Shown here: piece by piece, positions 1 through 5,738 of the stretch
Position numbering within the stretch: position 1 is the stretch's first letter
Layout: each line of letters begins with the position of its first letter
NCBI GenBank assembly: GCA_009704445.1
Contig: WLED01000057.1
Location: forward strand, 1 to 6,872
Reading direction: 5' to 3'
Source: Actinomycetota bacterium
GTDB lineage: Bacteria; Actinomycetota; Actinomycetes; Nanopelagicales; Nanopelagicaceae
Length of the DNA stretch: 6,872 nucleotides
The notes under the pieces: model-generated
What the model was told of the DNA's origin: nothing
What the model saw: the letters and a program-made list of their open reading frames with translations, nothing else
Databases searched by the model: none
Translations under genes and position numbers: made by a program

Positions 1-1063
1 ACCAGCATTTGATCAGTTGGAATCTAAGACTGAGATGTTTGAAACTGGAATTAAAGTTATCGATCTTCTTACACCGTATGTAAAGGGTGGAAAGATCGGT
101 CTATTCGGTGGTGCAGGTGTAGGAAAAACTGTATTGATTCAGGAAATGATTTACCGAGTTGCTGAAAACTTCGGTGGTGTATCTGTATTCGCCGGCGTTG
201 GTGAGCGTACTCGTGAAGGTAATGACTTGTTCCTTGAAATGACTGAGACCGGTGTAATTAACAAGACCGCATTAGTCTTTGGTCAGATGGATGAGCCACC
301 TGGCACGCGTCTTCGTGTTGCACTATCGGCTCTAACAATGGCTGAATATTTCCGCGATGTTCAAAAGCAGGATGTGCTTTTGTTCATTGACAACATTTTC
401 CGTTTTACTCAGGCAGGCTCAGAGGTTTCAACACTTCTAGGTCGTATGCCATCTGCAGTGGGATATCAGCCAACTTTGGCAGATGAAATGGGTCAACTTC
501 AGGAGCGCATCACATCAACTCGTGGTCACTCAATTACATCTATGCAGGCAATTTATGTTCCTGCTGACGATATTACCGACCCAGCTCCGCACACAACGTT
601 TGCGCACTTAGATGCAACAACAGTGTTGTCTCGTCCGATTTCAGAGCTCGGTATCTACCCAGCTGTGGATCCACTTGACTCAACATCACGCATTTTGGAT
701 CCACGCTACATCGGTGAACATCACTTCCGTGTTGCTAACCGAATTAAGCAAATCTTGCAGCGTTATAAGGATCTACAAGACATCATTGCAATCCTTGGTA
801 TTGACGAACTCTCTGAAGATGATCGCGTGCTAGTAGGTCGCGCTCGTCGTATTCAGCGCTTCTTGTCACAAAATACTTTCGTTGCAAAGGTCTTTACCGG
901 AATCGATGGTTCATTTGTTCCTCTGTCAGAGACAATTGCAGCATTCGAAGCGTTAGCTGATGGAAAGTATGACCATGTTCCTGAGCAGGCATTCTTTATG
1001 TGCGGTGGGTTAGATGACGTCGAGCGCAATGCAGCTGAGCTTGCTGCAAACGTAGGAAAGTAA
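1..1063 (+). CDS. atpD: ATP synthase F1 subunit beta (5'-truncated by window edge)
   Basis: Catalytic beta subunit of the F1 sector of the membrane ATP synthase; it makes ATP from ADP and phosphate using the proton (or sodium) gradient. The frame is already open at base 2 (P-A-F-D-Q-L-E-S-K-T...), so the TTG at 17 is an internal Leu and not a start. About 353 residues are visible, and a typical AtpD has 460-490, so roughly 120 N-terminal residues lie outside the window. Seen in order: Walker A GGAGVGKT at 107-130; the GERTREGND motif carrying the catalytic Glu; Walker B VLLFIDN; the adenine-pocket and catch-loop region around GRMPSAVGYQPTLADEMG; and a DELSEDD variant of the DELSEED lever motif. 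It ends in TAA at 1061-1063, with atpC starting 7 nt later, which is the usual atpD-atpC operon end. No damage is seen in the visible part. Confidence 0.98.
   Translation, partial: PAFDQLESKTEMFETGIKVIDLLTPYVKGGKIGLFGGAGVGKTVLIQEMIYRVAENFGGVSVFAGVGERTREGNDLFLEMTETGVINKTALVFGQMDEPPGTRLRVALSALTMAEYFRDVQKQDVLLFIDNIFRFTQAGSEVSTLLGRMPSAVGYQPTLADEMGQLQERITSTRGHSITSMQAIYVPADDITDPAPHTTFAHLDATTVLSRPISELGIYPAVDPLDSTSRILDPRYIGEHHFRVANRIKQILQRYKDLQDIIAILGIDELSEDDRVLVGRARRIQRFLSQNTFVAKVFTGIDGSFVPLSETIAAFEALADGKYDHVPEQAFFMCGGLDDVERNAAELAANVGK
1054..1060 (+). promoter_or_regulatory. Ribosome binding site for atpC
   Basis: AGGAAAG lies in the last codons of atpD, about 10-13 nt before the atpC ATG at 1071. 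It is a purine-rich partial Shine-Dalgarno match that supports this start and translation of atpC from the atp operon mRNA. Confidence 0.5.
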
Positions 1064-1070
1064 TTTAACA

Positions 1071-1322
1071 ATGACACTCAAAGTCGAATTAGTATCTCCA
1101 GCAGAGCGAGTTTGGTCGGGTGAAGCAGTATCTGTTTCTGCCCGCACAGTTGAAGGTGACATTGGTATTTTGACCGATCACACCCCGCTTTTTGGAGTGC
1201 TAGTCGATGGACAAGTCAGTATTGAAGCAAGCGATGGAAGCACCACTGAATTTAAAGTCAGTGGTGGCTTCTTATCGGTTGCCAATAATCGAGTCTCAAT
1301 TCTTACAGAGTCTGTTGGTTAA
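1071..1322 (+). CDS. atpC: ATP synthase F1 subunit epsilon, short form lacking the C-terminal helical domain
   Basis: Epsilon subunit of the F1 central stalk; its N-terminal beta-sandwich binds gamma and the c-ring and couples rotation to catalysis. At 83 residues it contains the complete beta-sandwich: an MTLKVELVSPAERVWSGEA start, the conserved GDIGILTDHTPL turn, and the GGFLSVANNRVSILTES strand near the end. It stops where the two-helix C-terminal domain would normally begin; bacterial epsilons are usually about 120-140 residues. The 96 bp after the TAA encode nothing like the Ala/Glu/Arg-rich helices in any forward frame, and the in-frame reading hits another stop before glpX. A native short epsilon therefore looks likelier than a frameshift. 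The start is ATG at 1071, 7 nt after atpD. The missing domain is the one that inhibits ATP hydrolysis in other bacteria. Confidence 0.93.
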   Translation: MTLKVELVSPAERVWSGEAVSVSARTVEGDIGILTDHTPLFGVLVDGQVSIEASDGSTTEFKVSGGFLSVANNRVSILTESVG

Positions 1323-1324
1323 GA

Positions 1325-1351
1325 AAAACTCTCACAAAATCTATTAGTTTT
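1325..1351. repeat. AT-rich inverted repeat downstream of atpC
   Basis: AAAACT at 1325-1330 pairs with AGTTTT at 1346-1351 across a 15-nt loop. Outer pairing can extend with a bulge (AAGA against TCTT). It starts directly after the atpC stop in a convergent spacer, so it could stabilise mRNA ends from either side, but the stem has little GC and no clean U-tract follows. Confidence 0.25.
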
Positions 1352-1386
1352 CTTATCGTATTCTTTTCGTGTAATAACTTTCTTTC

Positions 1387-1417
1387 AGCAAATTTAACTT
1401 TGATTGCTTGTATTTTT
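1387..1417 (+). terminator. Weak candidate intrinsic terminator of the atp operon
   Basis: AGCAA (1387-1391) can pair with TTGCT (1404-1408) around a 12-nt loop. The T-rich stretch TGTATTTTT follows directly to 1417. The position, between atpC and the convergent glpX, is right for an operon end. The 5-bp stem is short, so this is tentative. An alternative inner stem, CAAA/TTTG at 1389-1402, competes with it. Confidence 0.35.
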
Positions 1418-1418
1418 A

Positions 1419-2348
1419 CTACTCTTGATTCAAGTGGTGTTCGGTGTTGATAATTCGAACCGTACGTGATTTTCCACGCATAACAATTGATTGACTCAAC
1501 GCGCCAAAGGGTGTGTATCTAATTCCGTGAACTAACTCTCCGTCAGTAATTCCTGTTGCAGCTAGAAAAACATCATCTGACGAAACTAGATCGCGGGTTT
1601 TTAGAACTGGACCTGAATTCTTGCCATCAATGTGTAGTTGTCCTTGAATGGCGCCCCCTAGACAGATCATTGCAGCTGCTGTAATAACACCTTCAGGTGT
1701 GCCACCAACTCCCATGAGTAGATCGACGCCTGCATCCGGACGCGCTGTTTCAATTGCAGCTGCAACATCTCCATCTTGAATCAAGCGAATGCGTGCACCT
1801 GCTGCTCGAATTTCTGCGATCAGTTTTTCATGTCGTGGTCGGTTTAAAACTACAACTGTAATTTCACCAACCTTAAGACCTTTTGCTTTTGCTACTGCTT
1901 GAATATTTTGGGCAACACTGGCCTTGATGTCAATGACATGAGCCGCTGCGGGACCAGTGACAATCTTGTCCATGTAAAAAACCCCTGCAGGATCAAACAT
2001 AGTTCCACGTGGAGCAAGAGCGATCACGCTAATTGCGCCATTCATTCCATTTGCAGTCAGCGATGTTCCATCAATTGGATCAACAGCAACATCACAGTGG
2101 GGCCCATCTTGATTGCCAACTTCTTCTCCATTGTGGAGCATGGGAGCGTTGTCTTTTTCGCCTTCACCGATGACGACCACTCCGCGCATGTCTACGGTAT
2201 TGATCATCTCGCGCATTGCTTTCACCGCAGCTGCATCTGCCAAATCTTTTTGACCTCGACCAACCCATGGGCTTGCTGCAAGTGCAGCTGTTTCAGTCAC
2301 ACGAATCAGTTCTAATGCCAGGTTACGGTCAGGTTTTTGCACACTCAT
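1419..2348 (-). CDS. glpX: Fructose-1,6-bisphosphatase, class II (GlpX)
   Basis: Hydrolyses fructose-1,6-bisphosphate to fructose-6-phosphate in the cytoplasm, the committed step of gluconeogenesis. It is a 309-residue protein of the metal-dependent class II family, related to inositol monophosphatases and unlike the class I Fbp. Motifs seen: RGQKDLADAAA near residues 31-41, where the family has a metal-binding Asp; GEGEKD at 61-66; DPIDGT at 90-95, with metal-binding Asp residues and the catalytic Thr95; and GGTPEG at 215-220, with Glu219. The length is slightly below the ~330 residues of the E. coli protein, but the core is complete. The ATG at 2348 overlaps the murA stop as ATGA and has a strong Shine-Dalgarno 7 nt upstream, which fixes the start. 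It ends in tandem stops, TAG then TAA. Many actinobacteria use GlpX as their main or only FBPase. Expression should follow murA. Confidence 0.96.
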   Translation of the reverse strand: MSVQKPDRNLALELIRVTETAALAASPWVGRGQKDLADAAAVKAMREMINTVDMRGVVVIGEGEKDNAPMLHNGEEVGNQDGPHCDVAVDPIDGTSLTANGMNGAISVIALAPRGTMFDPAGVFYMDKIVTGPAAAHVIDIKASVAQNIQAVAKAKGLKVGEITVVVLNRPRHEKLIAEIRAAGARIRLIQDGDVAAAIETARPDAGVDLLMGVGGTPEGVITAAAMICLGGAIQGQLHIDGKNSGPVLKTRDLVSSDDVFLAATGITDGELVHGIRYTPFGALSQSIVMRGKSRTVRIINTEHHLNQE

Positions 2349-3616
2349 TCTCTAACCACCTTTGCACCTAATTCTTGAAGTTGTTGGGTAAAGTTTGGGT
2401 AACCGCGATCAACGTGGAAAGCCTGATCTACGGTGGTTTCTCCATCTGCAACCAATGCAGCCAAAATCAATCCAGCACCCGCGCGAATATCGTGCGCTTC
2501 GACAGGGGCCCCAGATAACTCTTTAACTCCAGTAATGGAAGCGTGGTGCCCATCGACATTGATTTGGGCACCTAATCTAATTAGTTCATTAACAAACATA
2601 AATCTGGATTCAAAAACATTCTCAGTTACTAAAGAATGTCCATCGGCAATTGAATTAAGAGCTATAACCATCGGCAAGAGATCGGTTGGAAATCCAGGAT
2701 ATGGCAAGGTGGCAACATCAATTGATTGTGGTCGATGATTCATGCGCACTCGTATTCCACCTTGAATAGAAGTTATGACTGCTCCAGCAGAGGCTAACTT
2801 TTCCAATGGTAGTTCAAGATGCTCTGGCCGTGCTCCGAGAATTGAAATGTCTCCACCGGTCATTGTTACTGCAAAGGCCCAGGTACCAGTAATGATGCGA
2901 TCGGCAACAGTTGTGTGATCGGTGGGAGAGAGCTTTTCAACACCAGTGATTGAAATAACTGATGTACCGAGACCTTCTATTTTTGCTCCCATCGAAATGA
3001 GGAATTCTCCTAAATCAACAATGTCAGGCTCGCGTGCAGCGTTTTCAATAGTTGTCACTCCACGTGCAAGTACTGCAGCTGTCATTATGTTTTCAGTTGC
3101 GCCAACACTTGGAAAATCTAAATCTACAGATGCACCAGTTAAACCCTTGTCCGCTTTTGCAACGACATATCCATGCTCTATATGCGCGTTTGCGCCAAGA
3201 ATTTCTAAACCTTTAATATGAAAATCTAATCCACGTGATCCAATTGCATCTCCACCGGGAAGAGCAACTTCGGCTTTGCCAACTCTGGCAACAAGGGGTC
3301 CCAAAACATTAATGGAAGCTCGCATTTTTCTTACCAAGTCGTAATCTGCGCGATGCTCTGGTTGTGTGGGAACATCAATCGTGAGGACACCTGAGCTACT
3401 TTCAATTGTGCAACCCAAACGAGTCAAAAGCTCGGACATAATCTCGACATCTGCAATTGCGGGGACATTTCGTATTACGGTTTTTCCAGGAGCCAACAAG
3501 GATGCCGCCATTAACTTTAAAACCGAGTTTTTTGCCCCTGTGACAACCACCTGACCATTAAGCGGCATGCCTCCAACGATGCGGAAGCGGTCGGCAGATG
3601 CCACGTGAGATGCCAT
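2345..3616 (-). CDS. murA: UDP-N-acetylglucosamine 1-carboxyvinyltransferase (MurA), Asp-type
   Basis: Transfers enolpyruvate from phosphoenolpyruvate to UDP-GlcNAc in the first committed step of peptidoglycan synthesis, in the cytoplasm. It has 423 residues, full length for the EPSP-synthase-like fold. Landmarks seen: GAKNS with Lys29-Asn30 (the UDP-GlcNAc/PEP-binding pair); MRAS at 98-101; the active-site loop LPGGDAIG at 119-126; FPTD with the catalytic Asp312; DIRAG with Arg378; and HVDRGYP with Arg404. In the active-site loop the Cys that fosfomycin alkylates (Cys115 in E. coli) is Asp123, codon GAT at 3250-3248. This substitution is known from Mycobacterium tuberculosis and predicts intrinsic fosfomycin resistance of the enzyme. 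The ATG at 3616 has a TANNNT box 6 nt upstream, suggesting a leaderless mRNA. It is followed by the overlapping glpX. Confidence 0.98.
   Translation of the reverse strand: MASHVASADRFRIVGGMPLNGQVVVTGAKNSVLKLMAASLLAPGKTVIRNVPAIADVEIMSELLTRLGCTIESSSGVLTIDVPTQPEHRADYDLVRKMRASINVLGPLVARVGKAEVALPGGDAIGSRGLDFHIKGLEILGANAHIEHGYVVAKADKGLTGASVDLDFPSVGATENIMTAAVLARGVTTIENAAREPDIVDLGEFLISMGAKIEGLGTSVISITGVEKLSPTDHTTVADRIITGTWAFAVTMTGGDISILGARPEHLELPLEKLASAGAVITSIQGGIRVRMNHRPQSIDVATLPYPGFPTDLLPMVIALNSIADGHSLVTENVFESRFMFVNELIRLGAQINVDGHHASITGVKELSGAPVEAHDIRAGAGLILAALVADGETTVDQAFHVDRGYPNFTQQLQELGAKVVRE
2356..2363 (-). promoter_or_regulatory. Strong ribosome binding site for glpX inside the murA 3' end
   Basis: On the minus strand AAAGGTGG lies 7 nt before the glpX ATG at 2348, within the last codons of murA. 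It matches AAAGGAGG except at one base and has ideal spacing. Together with the ATGA overlap, it indicates translational coupling of glpX to murA. Confidence 0.7.
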
Positions 3617-3622
3617 AGGCGG

Positions 3623-3628
3623 AGTCTA
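3623..3628 (-). promoter_or_regulatory. Probable -10 box of the murA-glpX operon (leaderless)
   Basis: On the minus strand TAGACT (a TANNNT hexamer) is separated by exactly 6 nt from the murA ATG at 3616. That spacing would put the transcription start at, or within a base of, the A of the ATG, as in leaderless actinobacterial genes. No Shine-Dalgarno is visible before this ATG. TATAAG, 9 bases further upstream, is an alternative -10 that would give a leader of about 10 nt. The -35 region is poor. Confidence 0.5.
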
Positions 3629-3632
3629 CTTA

Positions 3633-3638
3633 TAGGCT
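3633..3638 (+). promoter_or_regulatory. Probable -10 box of the adenosyltransferase gene (leaderless)
   Basis: TAGGCT (TANNNT) sits exactly 6 nt before the ATG at 3645, consistent with transcription starting at the start codon. ATGCCA at 3610-3615, 17 nt upstream, matches the TTGACA -35 consensus at four of six bases and lies across the murA start codon. No Shine-Dalgarno is present, and the 28-bp spacer leaves no room for a cobalamin riboswitch. Confidence 0.5.
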
Positions 3639-3644
3639 AGGGCC

Positions 3645-4217
3645 ATGGTTAATTTAACGCGCATTTATACAAAGACCGGTGACGATGGAACAACCTCACT
3701 GGGAGACATGAGCCGAACTTCAAAGAATGATCCACGGTTAGAGGCGTATGCAACTGTTGATGAGGCTAACTCAACGATCGGTGTAGTCCTTGCAGCAGAT
3801 GAGTTATCCGATGAAGTTCGCGCACTTTTAGTTCGAATTCAAAATGACCTTTTTGATGTTGGTGCTGATCTTTGTACACCAGTTGTGGACTCACCAGCAT
3901 TTGAACCACTTCGAGTGCTTGAATCACAAGTAGTTTATTTGGAAGAACAGATCGATAAATTCAATGCAGGATTAGAGTCTTTGCGTTCTTTTGTACTTCC
4001 ATCAGGAACCACAGCTGCCGCACACCTTCATGTAGCGCGCACTGTTGTTCGTAGAGCCGAACGACGCACCTGGGCTGCAATTCATGCATTTGGTGGTGGA
4101 GTAAATCCATTGACCGCAAAGTATTTAAATCGCTGTTCAGATCTACTCTTTGTTTTGGCTAGAGATGCCAATAAAGAAATAGGAGATCAGCTCTGGGTGC
4201 CAGGGGCTAATCGCTAA
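3645..4217 (+). CDS. pduO: ATP:cob(I)alamin adenosyltransferase, PduO type
   Basis: Transfers the 5'-deoxyadenosyl group of ATP to cob(I)alamin, giving adenosylcobalamin (coenzyme B12). It has 190 residues, the normal length for the trimeric PduO/MMAB helical-bundle family (Cob_adeno_trans). The N-terminal ATP-binding signature TRIYTKTGDDGTTSLG is at residues 5-20; the conserved arginine-rich helix RTVVRRAER is at 132-140; and NPLTAKYLNRCSDLLFVLAR is at 154-173. All are intact. The product implies adenosylcobalamin-using enzymes elsewhere in the genome, such as methylmalonyl-CoA mutase or a class II ribonucleotide reductase. It is divergent from murA across only 28 bp. From memory, M. tuberculosis has the same adjacency (Rv1314c next to murA Rv1315, just after the atp operon), so this is a conserved actinobacterial neighbourhood. 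Its TAA overlaps the stop of the convergent gene. Confidence 0.95.
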   Translation: MVNLTRIYTKTGDDGTTSLGDMSRTSKNDPRLEAYATVDEANSTIGVVLAADELSDEVRALLVRIQNDLFDVGADLCTPVVDSPAFEPLRVLESQVVYLEEQIDKFNAGLESLRSFVLPSGTTAAAHLHVARTVVRRAERRTWAAIHAFGGGVNPLTAKYLNRCSDLLFVLARDANKEIGDQLWVPGANR

Positions 4218-4951
4218 AGGTTGCTTGTGTACGTTGTGCTTGGAACCGTTTCAGCAGGAGAATCATTGCGACAATCTGCTTTGAAGTTTCCTATGGAGTG
4301 AAGTGGATCTAACAACTCTTTACTGACTAAAAGAACGGTTACAAACTGCTTTGGTGAAGTTTTGACATACGTAGTTCGGAGTTGACCCAAAACCTTTAAA
4401 GTTTTATCAGTTGCGGATACTTGGTTGCGAACATCAGCGGTAACAACCCAGTACGTGCAGCCAACAGATGAAACAACTTGAATTGCACCACATGCATACT
4501 TTTCACAAACTCTTACTCCATCTTCTTTGACCGCAAGTGATTTTTCTAAGACTGCATCAGTGTTAGATAGCCGTTTAAGATCATCTACTGTAGGAATTCT
4601 TGCGTACGTGTTTCCGCTACTGCTGACTTTATAACCCTTGGGAGGCCAAACAGGAGTTGGCAGAGGGGCTACTTTTGAGGTTGCTTTTGGCTTTGGTTTT
4701 TTCTTTACCTTTGGCTTTGCTGTCGGCTTCTTTGTAACCGTTGGCTTTGCTGTCGGCTTCTTTGTAACCGTTGGCTTTGCTGTCGGCTTCTTTGTAACCG
4801 TTGGCTTTGCAGTCGGTTTCTTCGTAACCGTTGGCTTTGCCGTTGGCTTCTTTGTGGGTGCAGGTGAACTAGTTGCTGAATGAGAAGGCAATACAGCTGC
4901 AGGAGTTATGAGCGAAAGAACTAGAACCGCTAGAAGAAGGCGCTTAATCAC
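4214..4951 (-). CDS. Secreted or anchored protein with Lys/Pro/Thr decapeptide repeats, unknown function
   Basis: I do not recognise this family. With a GTG start at 4951 the protein has 245 residues. It opens with a clear signal peptide: MIKR, a hydrophobic core LLLAVLVLSLITPAAVL, then a probable cleavage after SHSA near residue 26. Residues 31-90 are a strongly basic, extended Pro/Thr/Lys stalk of tandem decapeptides (TVTKKPTAKP) that degenerates into KVKKKPKPKA. From about residue 100 follows a ~140-residue domain with four cysteines (149, 154, 165, 227), possibly two disulfides after export. An in-frame ATG at 4996 would add 15 polar residues before the signal peptide and extend the overlap with the permease to 53 nt, so I prefer the GTG, whose overlap is 8 nt (GTGATTAA). 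It is the last gene of the ABC operon, so a surface or exporter-accessory role is possible but unproven. The stop codon overlaps the convergent pduO stop. Confidence 0.82.
   Translation of the reverse strand: MIKRLLLAVLVLSLITPAAVLPSHSATSSPAPTKKPTAKPTVTKKPTAKPTVTKKPTAKPTVTKKPTAKPTVTKKPTAKPKVKKKPKPKATSKVAPLPTPVWPPKGYKVSSSGNTYARIPTVDDLKRLSNTDAVLEKSLAVKEDGVRVCEKYACGAIQVVSSVGCTYWVVTADVRNQVSATDKTLKVLGQLRTTYVKTSPKQFVTVLLVSKELLDPLHSIGNFKADCRNDSPAETVPSTTYTSNL
4711..4855 (-). repeat. 30-bp in-frame tandem repeat (five copies, three identical)
   Basis: Copies begin at 4711, 4741, 4771, 4801 and 4831. The first three are identical over all 30 bases. The fourth differs at three bases, all synonymous. The fifth diverges at its 3' end, where the repeat meets the signal-peptide side. 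A degenerate relative lies at 4681-4710. On the coding (minus) strand each unit encodes TVTKKPTAKP. Exact identity at silent sites in adjacent copies points to recent expansion by slippage or unequal recombination. Copy number may vary between strains, and short-read assemblies may miscount it. Confidence 0.95.
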
Positions 4952-5738
4952 GGTCCCACTTAAACTTTCTGACCGAGAAATAGATTCCAATTGCAAGCCA
5001 AATCAAGAGAATAATTAATGTTCGTCCTATTTCCCAAGAACCGGCAACTTCTTCTGCTGCAAAAGAATCAGGAAGAAAAACTGAACGCATTCCTTGAGTT
5101 AACCATTTGAGAGGGAAAATCGCTGCAACTTGCTGCATCCACCAAGGCAACTGGGTAAATACAAAGAAAACTCCACTAAAAAATTGAAGGATGATAACTA
5201 TTGGAGAGACAACGGCCGATGCTCCTCTTCCAGATTTTGGAACAATTGAAAAGGCAATTCCAAGTGCAGTTGAGCAGGCACTACCCAAGATTACCAACCA
5301 AGTAAAAGTGATCCACTTGCTAATTTCAGTCGGCATCTCTAATCCAAAAAACAGGACACCAAATCCGAGCAACATAAAGATTTGTACAGCCATGCTTGCA
5401 AAAATCAGGATCGCTTTTCCTATGAAATAACTAGAAGCTGGCATTGGTGTTCCACGTAACCGCTTGAGAGCGCCAACATCTCTTTCCATTGGAATTGTGA
5501 TTGCAAGAGCTTGAAAACCAGTATTAACAAGTCCCGACGCGATCATGCCTGCCACGAAGTACTGTGAAAAAGTTACACCTGGTGCAATAGTGTTTTGAAA
5601 AACCGAACCGAAAATGACCAACAAAATAACCGGAAAAAATAATGTAAATACTACAGACTCTCTTTGTCGTGAAAACTGTTTAATCTCTAAACTTCCACGT
5701 CGAAGTCCAATTATTAGGGCGCTAGGAATCTTATTCAT
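4944..5738 (-). CDS. ABC-2 type transporter permease (DrrB-like)
   Basis: Membrane subunit of an ABC-2 exporter, 264 residues from the ATG at 5738. About six hydrophobic segments are visible, near residues 29-48, 59-81, 104-132, 143-165, 175-196 and 239-256. Between the second and third lies MERDVGALKRLRGTPMPASSY, the cytoplasmic stretch typical of the family. FFSGVFFVFTQLPWWMQ before the last segment is the usual ABC-2 signature region. The protein ends in a basic tail, RKFKWDRD. A TTG at 5750 would add MGIQ and is a possible but less likely start. The ATG overlaps the ATPase stop as ATGAATAA (8 nt), so the two are very probably translated together and form one transporter (two ATPases plus two permeases). 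The substrate cannot be read from the sequence; relatives export drugs, lipids or polysaccharides. Confidence 0.93.
   Translation of the reverse strand: MNKIPSALIIGLRRGSLEIKQFSRQRESVVFTLFFPVILLVIFGSVFQNTIAPGVTFSQYFVAGMIASGLVNTGFQALAITIPMERDVGALKRLRGTPMPASSYFIGKAILIFASMAVQIFMLLGFGVLFFGLEMPTEISKWITFTWLVILGSACSTALGIAFSIVPKSGRGASAVVSPIVIILQFFSGVFFVFTQLPWWMQQVAAIFPLKWLTQGMRSVFLPDSFAAEEVAGSWEIGRTLIILLIWLAIGIYFSVRKFKWDRD

Noticed and set aside
17..19. TTG at 17 as the start of atpD
   Set aside because: The frame continues upstream to the window edge with beta-subunit sequence, and the nucleotide-binding domain would otherwise lack its N-terminal barrel.
612..833. 73-codon plus-strand frame inside atpD
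   Set aside because: Out-of-frame shadow within a highly conserved ATP synthase gene; no independent start signal.
853..1077. 74-codon minus-strand frame opposite the end of atpD
   Set aside because: Antisense shadow of a conserved gene, with no promoter or ribosome binding site seen.
1899..2315. 138-codon plus-strand open frame opposite glpX
   Set aside because: The opposite strand encodes an intact GlpX with catalytic motifs. The antisense product is Cys/His/Ser-rich with no recognisable domain, typical of a shadow frame.
2433..3554. Three plus-strand open frames (2433-2738, 2922-3221, 3366-3554) opposite murA
   Set aside because: They are antisense to a full-length, motif-complete MurA and have no supporting start signals.
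3615..3637. Direct repeat ATAGGC at 3615-3620 and 3632-3637 as an operator
   Set aside because: Six bases repeated once are easily due to chance. One copy overlaps the murA start codon and the other the pduO -10 box, and no further symmetry supports a regulator site.
3617..3644. Cobalamin riboswitch upstream of the adenosyltransferase gene
   Set aside because: The spacer to murA is only 28 bp, far too short, and the gene appears leaderless.
4711..4860. Regular 30-bp repeats as a possible CRISPR array
   Set aside because: The units are directly adjacent with no unique spacers, are in frame with a coding gene, and no cas gene is nearby.
4638..4883. Plus-strand open frame of 81 codons encoding a Gly/Phe/Val hydrophobic repeat
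   Set aside because: It is the antisense shadow of the 30-bp tandem repeat in the secreted-protein gene. The repeat keeps all frames open, and no ribosome binding site or homologue-like character is seen.
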